This document shows positions 45,752-54,406 of a stretch of 64,000 bases of DNA, one piece after another. This stretch comes from a bacterium. GTDB taxonomy: Bacteria > Planctomycetota > UBA1135 > UBA2386. The stretch is taken from positions 164,326-228,325 of the forward strand of contig JAUILN010000018.1 in NCBI GenBank assembly GCA_030432695.1, written 5' to 3'. A program made the translations under genes and the position numbers. Every line of letters starts with the position of its first letter. Within the stretch, counting starts at the first letter, position 1. The notes under the pieces were generated by a model. It made no database searches, had not been told where the DNA came from, and saw only the letters and a list, made by a program, of their open reading frames with translations.

Positions 45752-48433
45752 ATGTCGCCGATCCCCGGTCCGCTGTCCGTCGCGACGACTGCCGTCGCCG
45801 TGATCCTCTCCACCTCCGCCGCGGCGCAGACCCGGTTCGCCGAGCTGCCGGTCACCGAGCACTTCGGGGCTCTGCCGAGCGGCACCGCGCTGGCCGCGGG
45901 CGACTTCGATGGCGATGGCATCGACGACCTGGTCCTCGGTGCCGAGGATCGGAGCCGCTTGTTCCTCGGCGACGGCCGCGGCCACTACACCGAGACCGCC
46001 GGTCGACTGCCGCCGCATGGTGGGACCGCGCGGTATCCGCAGCGCCTGCACGCGGCCGACCTGGACGGCGATAACGACCTGGATCTCGTCGGCGGACTGA
46101 CCCACGCCCGGCTGCCGTGCTTCGGCGGATTCGGCGGCGTGCCGATGCTGCTGCGCAACGACGGCGCGGGAACCTTCGGCGACGCCTCCGCTGCGCTGGG
46201 AGGCTGGAACCCCCTCACGGAGCCGGTGGCGATCGCGACCGGGGATGTCGATGGTGACGGGGACCGTGACCTGGTGTTCGGCACGCGGGCGGTCGACCCA
46301 TTCGGATTCGACGGCTTGGCAGCGCAGACGCTGCTCTACCTCAACGACGGCCTCGGCGGGTTCACCGACGTGACCGCGACCCGGCTCCCGCTCTGGTCCG
46401 AGGTCACCCAGGACCTCGTCCTCGTCGACGTGGACGGCGACGGCGACCTCGATCTGGTCCTGGGCTCGGCGCCGGGCGACGCGGGGGCGCAACCGGGGGC
46501 GAGCCTGTGGCTCAACGACGGGACCGGAAGCTACAGCGATGCGACCGCGGCCCGGCTGCCGGCCGGAGGACATGGTGCGGTCGCGGCGGTCGACATCGAC
46601 GGCGACGGTGATGCGGACCTGGTCTTCGGTCAGTCACCGACCGGCACCGGCCGCCTGTACGCGAACGACGGTACGGGGCGCTTCACCGACGTGACTGCCG
46701 GGCGGCTGCCCGCACTCGCGGTGCCGTTCGACTCGACTGGCAGGGGCGCTGGCATCGTCGCCAGCGACATCGACCTCGACGGCGACCAGGATCTCGCGTT
46801 CGGCACGCGGATCCTGCACAACGACGGCACGGGTCGTTTCGCCGCCACCGATTTCGCGCCCGGCGGCGAGGGCAGCCAGGTCTTCGTCGACGCCGACCGC
46901 GATGGCTTCGAAGACCTGGTGTTCCGCAACGGCCAGCGCTACCTGAACGGCGGCGGCTTCTTCGAGCTGACCCATGTGCCTGGCGTGCCCGCGCGGCCGG
47001 GCAGCGCGCGCGACGTGGCCGTCGGTGATCTGGATGGCGATGGCCTTCCCGACCTGGTCCTCGCCGCGGGCCAACTCAGGATCCTGTTGCAGGGCGAGGG
47101 CGGGGCCTATCACGACGGCGGGGACGCTCCCAGCGTCGTCGGATCGAGCAGCACGTATCGCGTGACCCTTGGCGATATCGATCGCGATGGTGACCTCGAT
47201 CTCCTGGTCAACTCCGGCGGTGACCTCGGCCTGTTCGTGAACGACGGCCAGGCGGGATTCGCGGACGTCACCGCGACCCTCCTGCCTCCCAACCGACCCT
47301 ACTTCGCCAGCGGGATCGCCTTCGGCGACGTCGACGGCGACGGCGACCTCGACATCGCCGTCGCGCAGATGGGCTGGCAGTCGGGCGCCGGGCAGAACCA
47401 ACTCTTCCTCAACGACGGGACCGGCCACTTCGCCGATGTCTCGGCAAGCCACCTGCCGCAGGTCCTCGACGATTCGCGCAGCCTGGCGTTCTTCGATGCC
47501 GATGGGGATGGCGACCTCGATCTGGTCTTCGCCAACGCCGGGACCGACCGCCTGTGCCTGAACGATGGTGCCGGCCGCTTCCTGGACGCGCCGTCCGGCC
47601 GCTTCCCGGTCGACCATGGCTGGAACGAAGCGGTGCTGCCGTGCGACATCGATCGAGATGGTGACCTCGACCTGCTGTTCGATGATCCCGCCGGCTGCCG
47701 TCTCTACCTCAATGCCGGTCGGGCGCGCTTCGCCGACGTGACCGGCACCCATCTGCCGAGCCTGGGCAAGCGGGTCACACACCTCGCCTCGGGAGACCTC
47801 GACCGAGACGGCGATCTCGATCTCGTCGTCGGCATCCCCTTCGAGTGCTCGGCTCGGAGCGGAGAGGTCGCGGTGTTGCTCAACGATGGCACGGGCAGCT
47901 TCCTGCCAGCAGGAACCGGCGTGCTGCCGCCGCTCCCCGAGGACCACGTCGAGGCGCTGGCCTTGTTCGATGCCGATCTCGACGGCGACCTCGATGTCTT
48001 CACCGGCAACCCCGTGCCCTACTGCGGCGGCAAGGGCTGCGAGCGCTTCGAGCCCGGCTCGATCCATCTGTTCCAGAACCGCCTCGGCCAGCTTCGCGCC
48101 CCGCGCCTGCCGCGCCTCGGGGCCGGCTTCGAGCTCGAGTTCCACGCGCTCGGCGCCCCGCCGTCCACCCCGCTGTTCGCCCTGCCGTTCCTGTCGAGCG
48201 CGCAGTCGTGGACGCCGGTGCCCGACGCGGGCCTGCTCCGCCTCGACCCGCGCGCGCTGTTGCCGCTGCCGTACGTAGCGGTCCCCCATACGACGGGGAC
48301 CGTCTCGTCGACGATCGTGGTGCCCAACGTCAACGCACTGGTCGGCGCGGAGGTCTTCGGGCAGGCCCTCCTGGTCGGCTGGGCGGACCGCGTGCAGCTC
48401 TCCAACCTGGTGCGGAGCCGGATCCTGCGCTGA
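45752..48433 (+). CDS. Secreted FG-GAP/VCBS-repeat propeller protein with shared C-terminal domain
   Basis: 893 residues from ATG 45752 with a Sec signal (ending ...SAAAQ). GGAGA lies 5 bases before the ATG, and TACGCT at 45725-45730 is a possible -10 box, so unlike several neighbours this gene has a normal leader. From about 27 to 780 it is built of FG-GAP/VCBS repeats, each with an Asp-rich calcium-type loop (DFDGDGIDDLVLG, DVDGDGDRDLVFG, DIDGDGDADLVFG, DLDRDGDLDLVVG) and a LFLNDGTG-type strand. They fold as beta-propellers that bind Ca2+. The last roughly 110 residues (ELEFHALGAPPSTPL to LSNLVRSRILR) are the shared C-terminal domain. It is a paralogue of the next gene. Adhesion or surface display is the likely role. 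Confidence 0.88.
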   Translation: MSPIPGPLSVATTAVAVILSTSAAAQTRFAELPVTEHFGALPSGTALAAGDFDGDGIDDLVLGAEDRSRLFLGDGRGHYTETAGRLPPHGGTARYPQRLHAADLDGDNDLDLVGGLTHARLPCFGGFGGVPMLLRNDGAGTFGDASAALGGWNPLTEPVAIATGDVDGDGDRDLVFGTRAVDPFGFDGLAAQTLLYLNDGLGGFTDVTATRLPLWSEVTQDLVLVDVDGDGDLDLVLGSAPGDAGAQPGASLWLNDGTGSYSDATAARLPAGGHGAVAAVDIDGDGDADLVFGQSPTGTGRLYANDGTGRFTDVTAGRLPALAVPFDSTGRGAGIVASDIDLDGDQDLAFGTRILHNDGTGRFAATDFAPGGEGSQVFVDADRDGFEDLVFRNGQRYLNGGGFFELTHVPGVPARPGSARDVAVGDLDGDGLPDLVLAAGQLRILLQGEGGAYHDGGDAPSVVGSSSTYRVTLGDIDRDGDLDLLVNSGGDLGLFVNDGQAGFADVTATLLPPNRPYFASGIAFGDVDGDGDLDIAVAQMGWQSGAGQNQLFLNDGTGHFADVSASHLPQVLDDSRSLAFFDADGDGDLDLVFANAGTDRLCLNDGAGRFLDAPSGRFPVDHGWNEAVLPCDIDRDGDLDLLFDDPAGCRLYLNAGRARFADVTGTHLPSLGKRVTHLASGDLDRDGDLDLVVGIPFECSARSGEVAVLLNDGTGSFLPAGTGVLPPLPEDHVEALALFDADLDGDLDVFTGNPVPYCGGKGCERFEPGSIHLFQNRLGQLRAPRLPRLGAGFELEFHALGAPPSTPLFALPFLSSAQSWTPVPDAGLLRLDPRALLPLPYVAVPHTTGTVSSTIVVPNVNALVGAEVFGQALLVGWADRVQLSNLVRSRILR

Positions 48434-48456
48434 ACGAGCTCCTGCGGGTGGATTCC

Positions 48457-48474
48457 TGGCGGATCGAACCGCCA
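48457..48474 (+). terminator. Short hairpin between the two FG-GAP genes
   Basis: TGGCGG and CCGCCA form a 6-bp stem with a 6-base loop, 23 bases after the stop codon at 48433. No U-tract follows, so function is doubtful. Confidence 0.25.
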
Positions 48475-48531
48475 TTCCACGGATGACCGTCGGCCGACTC
48501 TCCGCGGCTTCTCCAAACCGAGACCCGATCG

Positions 48532-51195
48532 ATGAAACGCTCGCTCTACGCCTCACCCGCGCTGGCCCTGCTCCTCCTCGGCCCGGCGCTCGCCCAGTCG
48601 CCCCAATTCGCCGAGCTGCCCGTCACCGAGGAGATCCCCAACCTGCCGGACTCCACCGCGCTCTGCGCCGCGGACTTCGATGGGGATGGGATCGAGGACC
48701 TGATCCTCGGGGCGGCCGTGCGGAGCAGGCTCTTCCTCGGCGACGGGGTCGGCGGTTTCGCCGAGGCGCCGGCCGGTCGGATCCCGCCGCATGGCACTCC
48801 GCCCGGGCACTTCCCTCGGGTGCTGCACCCGATCGACGTCGACGGCGATGGTGACGTGGACCTCGTGGCCAGCCTGTTTCCGCTGCTCGTGGGTTGCTCG
48901 GGGGGCGGCCGCTACGGCGAGGTGGCGATCTACATCAACGACGGAACGGGGACCTTCACCGACGAGACCGCGGCGCGGGTCGGCGTGTTCGAAGGTGTGG
49001 TGGCGCTGGCTGCGGGCGATCTCGACGGCGACGGGGACCTCGACCTGGTGGTGGGCGCCTCCTCGTGGCCGGGCAAGAACGGCGACGTGGTGCCCGGGCA
49101 GAATCGTCTGCTCGTCAACCACGGGACCGGTCACTTCACCGACGAGACGACCAGCAGGCTGCCGGTCGGCACCGACCTGACCCAGTCGGTCGCGGTGGCC
49201 GATCTCGACGGCGACGGAGACCTGGATCTGGTCCTCGGCTCGGTGCCGCACGTGCAGAGTCAGCTCCCTGGTGCCAGCCTGTTCGTCAACGACGGTGCGG
49301 GTCGGTTCACCGACGCGACCGCGGGGCGGTTGGTGCCTGGCGCCCAGGGCGAGGTGGCGGTCAGCGACGTCGACGGGGATGGCGACGTCGACCTGCTGTT
49401 CGGCCAGTCGGTCGGGGGCGGCGGTCGCCTGTATCGGAACGACGGGAGCGGGCGCTTCTCCGACGCCACGGTGGGCCACCTACCTTCCGGATCGGTCGCC
49501 TTCGCAGTCGACGGCGCGGGGGAACGCATCACGGCCTTGGATCTCGATCGCGACGGAGACCAGGACCTGGTCTTCGGGAAGCACCTGTTCCGCAACGATG
49601 GCACCGGTCGCTTCACCGACGACCGTCTCGAGGCGGGCGGCTTCGGTGCAGTGGCCGTGGTGGACGTCGATCGGGACGGCTACCCCGAACTGGTGTTCCG
49701 CAACGGCCTGCGCTTCGCGAACGGCGGTGGCGTGTTGGCGCGGGGGAGGGTGGACGCACTCCCTGGCCGGGTCAGCTTCGGCAACGACATCGCGGTCGGA
49801 GACGTCGATGGAGACGGTGACGCCGACTTCGTACTGGCCGACAGCCCCTATCGGATCCTGCTGCAGGGAGCCAAGGGTGCCTTCCACGATGCGTCCGACC
49901 GCCGGGGCAGCGGCGGAGCCAAGGCGGTCGAGCTGGCGGACGTCGACGCGGATGGCGATCTCGATCTCCTCTTCTTGGCCAGGGGCCAGGTCAGTCTCCA
50001 TCTGAACGACGGGCGCGGCGCATTCAGCGACGCGTCCTCGAGGCTGCCGACTCCGTCGAACGACTCCCTGTCCGACCTTGCCGCGACCGACGTGGACGGT
50101 GACGGCGATGTCGACCTCGTGGTCTGTACCTGGCCCAGCGGCGGCAATGCGGGCCAAGACCTCCTGTTCCTGAACGACGGGGCCGGGACGTTCGTCGACG
50201 CGACGTCCACCAACCTGCCCGCGCGGTCCAATGTGACCCACGGCGTGGCCGCACTCGATGTCGACGGCGACGGAGACCAGGATCTGGTGTTCGCGAACGA
50301 GGGCATCGACCTGCTCTACTACAACGTCGGGCGCGGTGTGTTCGCGGCGGCTCCGGTGGGCGCGCTGCCCGCGGGATCGGACGCGAGCCTCTGCGTCGTC
50401 GGCGCGGACCTCGATGGCGACGGCGACCTCGATCTGGTGGCCGGCACCGCCGGCGGCAACCGGGTCTATCTTGGTGACGGCCTCGGTCGCTTCGTCGATG
50501 CCTCGGCGAGCCATCTTCCAGCCAGGCTGGCCACCGCGGAATCGATCGCGGTCGGCGATCTCGACGACGACGGCGACCCGGACCTGATCCTGGGCATCCC
50601 CTACGACTGCGGCCAGCGCCTGGGCTTCCTGATCGCGCTCGTCAACGATGGCGTCGGCCGGTTCCGGGACGCGACGGGATCGCTCCTGCCGGCCTTCCAG
50701 GACGAGGACGTGCGAGCCGTTGCACTGGCCGACCTGGACCAGGACGGGGACCCCGACCTGATCACCGGCAATGCGCTCCGCTGGTGCGGGGGCGTGGGAT
50801 GCAGCTTTCCGGAGCCCGGACCGAGCCACGTGTTCTTCAACCGCGCGGGCCACCTGCGCACCCCGCTCCTGCCGCGCCTGGGCAGTGGCTACGACCTGGA
50901 GATCCACGCCCTCGCCGACGCGCCGTCGACCCTGCTGTTCGCGTTGCCGTTCCTGTCGAGCGGCACCAGCCACACGCCGATCCCCGGCCTCGGGCTGCTT
51001 CGCCTCGACCCGCAGGCGTTGCTGCCGCTCCCGGTCGTGCCGGTCCCGCAGCCGGCCGGTGTGGTGACGACGACGGTCCCGGTGCCCAACGACCTCGCAC
51101 TGGTCGGTGCCGAGGTCTTCGGTCAATCGGTGCTGGTCGGCTGGGCGAACCGATCGCGGCTGACCAACCGGGTGCGGGACCGGATCCTGCGTTGA
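48532..51195 (+). CDS. Secreted FG-GAP/VCBS-repeat propeller protein, tandem paralogue
   Basis: 887 residues from ATG 48532 (signal MKRSLYASPALALLLLGPAL, cut near AQS). The repeat plan is the same as the preceding gene, starting with FAELPVTEEIPNLPDSTALC against FAELPVTEHFGALPSGTALA, and using calcium loops such as DFDGDGIEDLILG and DVDGDGDVDLLFG. The C-terminal domain (YDLEIHALADAPSTLLF to LTNRVRDRILR) matches its neighbour almost position by position. The gene arose by tandem duplication. Most differences lie in the loops between blades, which would be the ligand-contacting surface. Confidence 0.88.
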   Translation: MKRSLYASPALALLLLGPALAQSPQFAELPVTEEIPNLPDSTALCAADFDGDGIEDLILGAAVRSRLFLGDGVGGFAEAPAGRIPPHGTPPGHFPRVLHPIDVDGDGDVDLVASLFPLLVGCSGGGRYGEVAIYINDGTGTFTDETAARVGVFEGVVALAAGDLDGDGDLDLVVGASSWPGKNGDVVPGQNRLLVNHGTGHFTDETTSRLPVGTDLTQSVAVADLDGDGDLDLVLGSVPHVQSQLPGASLFVNDGAGRFTDATAGRLVPGAQGEVAVSDVDGDGDVDLLFGQSVGGGGRLYRNDGSGRFSDATVGHLPSGSVAFAVDGAGERITALDLDRDGDQDLVFGKHLFRNDGTGRFTDDRLEAGGFGAVAVVDVDRDGYPELVFRNGLRFANGGGVLARGRVDALPGRVSFGNDIAVGDVDGDGDADFVLADSPYRILLQGAKGAFHDASDRRGSGGAKAVELADVDADGDLDLLFLARGQVSLHLNDGRGAFSDASSRLPTPSNDSLSDLAATDVDGDGDVDLVVCTWPSGGNAGQDLLFLNDGAGTFVDATSTNLPARSNVTHGVAALDVDGDGDQDLVFANEGIDLLYYNVGRGVFAAAPVGALPAGSDASLCVVGADLDGDGDLDLVAGTAGGNRVYLGDGLGRFVDASASHLPARLATAESIAVGDLDDDGDPDLILGIPYDCGQRLGFLIALVNDGVGRFRDATGSLLPAFQDEDVRAVALADLDQDGDPDLITGNALRWCGGVGCSFPEPGPSHVFFNRAGHLRTPLLPRLGSGYDLEIHALADAPSTLLFALPFLSSGTSHTPIPGLGLLRLDPQALLPLPVVPVPQPAGVVTTTVPVPNDLALVGAEVFGQSVLVGWANRSRLTNRVRDRILR

Positions 51196-51226
51196 GCCGT
51201 CGCCGCGCCAGGCAACCAGGTCCGGT

Positions 51227-51841
51227 TCACGAACCGCCCGACTGCCGCACGTAGCGCATCGTCTGCACGCCCTGCCGGACCCCGGTCACCATGAACCAGA
51301 TCCCGCCGGCGAAGCAGAGCCCGACGCCGACGAAGACGATCCAGATCGGCGGCACCCAGGCGCGCGTGTGGACCACGATCGCCAGCCGGGTGGTGCCGTC
51401 GCGCCACCGGGCCTCGCCGTGCATCCGGTGGGTGCCGGGTTCGACGGTCTGAAGCGTCAGCAGGTTGATGAAGCTGCTGCCGCCCTCGGTATAGCCGCGC
51501 ACCGGGCGGGTGGTACCGGATGGCGAGACGTACTCGAGCTCCAGCGCCTGGGCGGTGCCGGCCCCGGACCTCGCGCTGCGCTCCATCGTCCAGGTGACCG
51601 CCGCATCGTCGGCCTGCAGATCGATCGCGAAGTCGACCGGCCAGGTCTTCTTGCGCTGGCTACGCGAAGGCGCATCGCCTTCGAACAGGACCTCTTCGTG
51701 CTGCACCTCGCCGCTCAGGAACAGGCCGGCGAAGTACGATGCGCCGACCGCGAAGCCACAGACGAACAGCAGGATCGGGCCCAGATAGATCCGGATGCCC
51801 GAGGGGGGAGCGGGGGGCGGTGACTCGGTCGTGGGATGCAT
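51227..51841 (-). CDS. Membrane protein with two transmembrane helices and an extracytoplasmic domain, unknown family
   Basis: 204 residues from the ATG at 51841 (MHPTTESPPPAPPSG); an upstream in-frame ATG at 51883 would add only 14 residues. Transmembrane helix 1 is at about 20-42 (YLGPILLFVCGFAVGASYFAG) and helix 2 at about 168-190 (IWIVFVGVGLCFAGGIWFMV). Between them lies a roughly 125-residue domain containing WPVDFAIDLQADDAAVTWTM and GSSFINLLTLQTVEPGTHRM, which look like beta strands of a small sandwich. The C-terminal tail is short and cytoplasmic or periplasmic. No family is recognised. It is the 3'-most gene of a minus-strand run but is separated from the response regulator by about 90 bases. 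Confidence 0.6.
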   Translation of the reverse strand: MHPTTESPPPAPPSGIRIYLGPILLFVCGFAVGASYFAGLFLSGEVQHEEVLFEGDAPSRSQRKKTWPVDFAIDLQADDAAVTWTMERSARSGAGTAQALELEYVSPSGTTRPVRGYTEGGSSFINLLTLQTVEPGTHRMHGEARWRDGTTRLAIVVHTRAWVPPIWIVFVGVGLCFAGGIWFMVTGVRQGVQTMRYVRQSGGS

Positions 51842-51930
51842 CTTGGGTCCGGACGCGAAGCGGCTCGACCGTGGACCTCCCACTTCCGACTTTCCGGGAT
51901 TTCCGGAGTGGCATGTGCGTGGGTTGCGGA

Positions 51931-52362
51931 TCAGGTGCCCGCCAGCACCGCAAGCATCGCCTCCAAGGTGCCCACGCTCAGCTCGTTCTTGAGCAGGTAC
52001 TGTTTCACCACCGGATAGGCGAGCGCGCGCTTGCGATCGTCGTCGAGGTCCGAGGAGGTGAACAGGATGATCGCCGAGGTCGGGCCTGCGCCATCGCCGC
52101 CGGGCAGCTTGCTGAAGGCCTCCAGGAACTGGAACCCGTCCATCCGTGGCATGTTGACGTCGAGGAACACGAGGCTCGGCGGGAACAGCTCACCGTGGCG
52201 CTCCCGGTGCTCCTCCGCGTGCTCGAAGAACTCGAGGGCCTCCTTGCCGTCGCAGCACTCGAACACGTGGACGTCCGGTCCGACCTGGCGCAGGTAGCGA
52301 CTCAGGATGTATCGGTCGTCTTCGTTGTCGTCGACGATCAACAGAGACAGGGGGGTGCTCAT
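51931..52362 (-). CDS. Single-domain response regulator (Rcp1-like)
   Basis: 143 residues, receiver domain only. Acidic pair Asp11-Asp12 (LLIVDDNEDDRYIL), phosphoacceptor Asp68 (VFLDVNMPRMDG), Thr102/Ser103 (ILFTSSDLDDD) and Lys125 (QYLLKNELS). The DxxMPxxDG form and the insert between 45 and 60 place it near cyanobacterial Rcp1-type regulators used by phytochrome-like kinases. It has no output domain, so it must pass its signal to another protein. Its start overlaps the stop of the histidine-kinase gene by 4 bases (ATGA). Confidence 0.93.
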   Translation of the reverse strand: MSTPLSLLIVDDNEDDRYILSRYLRQVGPDVHVFECCDGKEALEFFEHAEEHRERHGELFPPSLVFLDVNMPRMDGFQFLEAFSKLPGGDGAGPTSAIILFTSSDLDDDRKRALAYPVVKQYLLKNELSVGTLEAMLAVLAGT

Positions 52363-53549
52363 GGACTCTCCTCCAGAGGAATGCGGACCACGAACCGGGT
52401 GCCGGCGTCGTCGCTGTCCACGGTGATGGTGCCGCCGAGTCGTTCGACGTGCTGGTGGACGATCGCGAGGCCGAGCCCGCTGCCTGCGGCCACCGAGGCG
52501 TGGAAGCGTGAGAAGCGGTCGAAGACCCGGGGCAGGTCGCCGGGCGCGATGCCGAGTCCGTTGTCGGCGACGCAGAGTTGCAGCGCGTCAGGGTGCCGGC
52601 GGATCGACACCTCGACCACGCTGCGCGCGCGCTCCGGGTCGCGGTACTTCACGCCGTTGGCGATCAGGTTCTGGAGCACCTGCTGGATGCGCACCCGCTC
52701 CAGGGGCACGGGTGCGTCGAGTTCGACGTGGGCGATCACCTCACAGCAGCCCGGCGCATGGAACTCCAGGACGTGCGCCCGGATCTCGTCGACCATCGCG
52801 GCGAGGTCGACGGGCTCCCTCTCCTCGACCTTCAGGTCCGCCTTCACGAGTCCCAGGATGTCGTCGACCAGCTCGCGGAGCCGATCGAGACGCTCGGCGA
52901 TGCGGTGCGCATTGCCGAACGCGTCGGCGAGTCGACCGCGCTGGATGTCCTCGGCGACGAACTGTGCCAGGTGGCGGCTGCTGACCAGCGGCGCCTTCAG
53001 ATCGTGAGAGGTGCGGTAGGCGAAGCGCTCGAGTTCCGCGGTGCGCTCGCGGACCAGATCCTCCAGACCCTCCTGGTAGCGTCGTAGCTGCCGTTGGGCA
53101 TCGTGGCGCTCGGTGATCTCGGTGACGAACGCGAACAGGTAGTCCTGACCTTCGTGAACGATGTGATGCGCTTTGATCTCGACCGGGAACTCGCGGCCTG
53201 ACTTCGAGCGGTGCCGCGTCTCGAACTGCACGCACTTCTCGGTGACGATCCGGGTCCAGAACGTCGGCCAGACCTCGCGGGGGAACAGTGGGTCCCATTC
53301 CCACACCCGCATGCCGATCAGTTCGTCGCGGGTGTACTCGAGTTTCTCGCAGGCCGAGCGGTTGACGTACACGATGCGCGAGTCCGGCAGCATCCAGAAC
53401 ACCTCGTCGGCGGCGAGTTCGACGGAGAGGTGGTGGATGGCGAGGTCGGACGCCAGCCGGTCACTGGTCGGCCGGCAGGGCGCGCCGCGGCTCGCATGGA
53501 GGCTGCGCAGTTCGACGTTGAGCGGAGCTGTGCCGTGCGTGTCTGCCAT
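52359..53549 (-). CDS. PAS-domain histidine kinase, soluble
   Basis: 396 residues from ATG 53549 (MADTHGTAPLNVELRSL). Residues 38-150 are a PAS domain with its PAC tail (VFWMLPDSRIVYVNRSACEK, HRSKSGREFPVEI), followed by a coiled coil (QLRRYQEGLEDLVRERTAEL). His182 lies in the H box FAYRTSHDLKAPL. The ATPase core follows: LQNLIANGVKYRD (N box), VADNGLGIAPGDLPRVFDRF (G1/F) and AAGSGLGLAIVHQHVERLGG (G2). No membrane helix is present, so it senses a cytoplasmic signal, perhaps redox or light; the bound cofactor cannot be told from sequence. Cognate regulator: the gene directly downstream. Confidence 0.93.
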   Translation of the reverse strand: MADTHGTAPLNVELRSLHASRGAPCRPTSDRLASDLAIHHLSVELAADEVFWMLPDSRIVYVNRSACEKLEYTRDELIGMRVWEWDPLFPREVWPTFWTRIVTEKCVQFETRHRSKSGREFPVEIKAHHIVHEGQDYLFAFVTEITERHDAQRQLRRYQEGLEDLVRERTAELERFAYRTSHDLKAPLVSSRHLAQFVAEDIQRGRLADAFGNAHRIAERLDRLRELVDDILGLVKADLKVEEREPVDLAAMVDEIRAHVLEFHAPGCCEVIAHVELDAPVPLERVRIQQVLQNLIANGVKYRDPERARSVVEVSIRRHPDALQLCVADNGLGIAPGDLPRVFDRFSRFHASVAAGSGLGLAIVHQHVERLGGTITVDSDDAGTRFVVRIPLEESP

Positions 53550-53713
53550 GTCCGGCACTCGGGGCGTACGCAACCTTCCGGGGTGGCAGGGAGTCACCCG
53601 AGGGAAGGGTGCGTGGCGGGCGATCCCCGATGAACAGGACTTCGGCAAGGGCGCGAGCGATCCGTATCGGGAATTCCCCGGAGTCGGGGCGCTCCGCGGC
53701 TGGGTCGCGTGAT

Positions 53714-54406
53714 TCAGCGGTCGAGCAGGTCCCCCATCCGCGCGACCAGTGGTGCGGACAGGTCGCCCTTGAACAGGTCGTTGTGGGCCCGGTCGACCGC
53801 GCGGGGGTTCTCGACCGCGTCGAGGACGGCCCGGACCTGCGCGTGGGCGTCGAAGACGGGGATCGCCAGCTCGGTGACCACCTGCGAGGCGGACGCTGCA
53901 TAGCGGGCGAGGTCGCTCGGGATCAGCGCGGTGCTGCGTCTCTGCGGGTGCAGCGGCAGCGTGGTCACCCACAGCAGGCGGGTCCCACTTGCCGCGAAGC
54001 GCGCGGCGAGCTGGCGCAGGTGCGCGGCGTAGTCGTCGAGCGAGGTGACCGGGACGCCTCCCGCGGCGGGGCTCATCGCGCGGATCTGTCGACTGCGCGG
54101 ATCGCGGTGCATCAGGTCGTTCACGCCGAAGTTGAAGACGATCAGGTCCCACGGTCCGCCGGCCAGCAACTCGTCGACCCGCTGCAGGGCGGCGCCGGTG
54201 GGCAGGAAGCCGAGCGGTGCGCGGACCAGGTCGGCGCGATCCTGTAGGGACCTGGCCGCGTTGCCGAAGTGGTTGTCGAAGCCGCGGTCACCGATCAGCA
54301 GGATGCGTGGGCGCGCTTTGGCGACCTGCTGCTGGGCCACGGCGAAGCCGGTCAGCAGGACGGCGGCGAAGAGCGCGAGGCCGGCCCGCGTCGCCCGACC
54401 GGTCAT
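53714..54406 (-). CDS. Exported SGNH/GDSL-like protein with a non-standard nucleophile block
   Basis: 230 residues, Sec signal (MTGRATRAGLALFAAVLLTG ... AQQQ). The fold pattern is SGNH: block I ILLIGDRGFDNHFG (39-41 is GDR where GDS is expected), block III FNFGVNDL (Asn96-Asp97) and a C-terminal RAHNDLF block with the expected His. The Ser nucleophile is therefore replaced by Arg, so esterase activity is doubtful unless the alignment is shifted. The ATG overlaps the upstream DUF1552 stop codon (ATGA), so it is the third gene of a cytochrome/DUF1552 operon. The open frame upstream is antisense to the DUF1552 gene and is not used. Confidence 0.7.
   Translation of the reverse strand: MTGRATRAGLALFAAVLLTGFAVAQQQVAKARPRILLIGDRGFDNHFGNAARSLQDRADLVRAPLGFLPTGAALQRVDELLAGGPWDLIVFNFGVNDLMHRDPRSRQIRAMSPAAGGVPVTSLDDYAAHLRQLAARFAASGTRLLWVTTLPLHPQRRSTALIPSDLARYAASASQVVTELAIPVFDAHAQVRAVLDAVENPRAVDRAHNDLFKGDLSAPLVARMGDLLDR

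Noticed and set aside
45614..46573. 320-residue N-terminal extension of the sigma-factor frame
   Set aside because: Antisense to the FG-GAP gene start; ECF sigma factors are about 180-200 residues.
46634..48556. 640-residue minus-strand frame across the first FG-GAP gene
   Set aside because: Periodicity mirrors the calcium-loop codons on the opposite strand; no independent signal.
45900..51000. Regular short DNA repeats that might suggest a CRISPR array
   Set aside because: They are in-frame codons for calcium-binding propeller loops with variable spacing, not repeat-spacer units.
53550..54152. N-terminal extension of the histidine kinase frame
   Set aside because: Low-complexity text overlapping the SGNH-like gene; the PAS domain starts well after ATG 53549.
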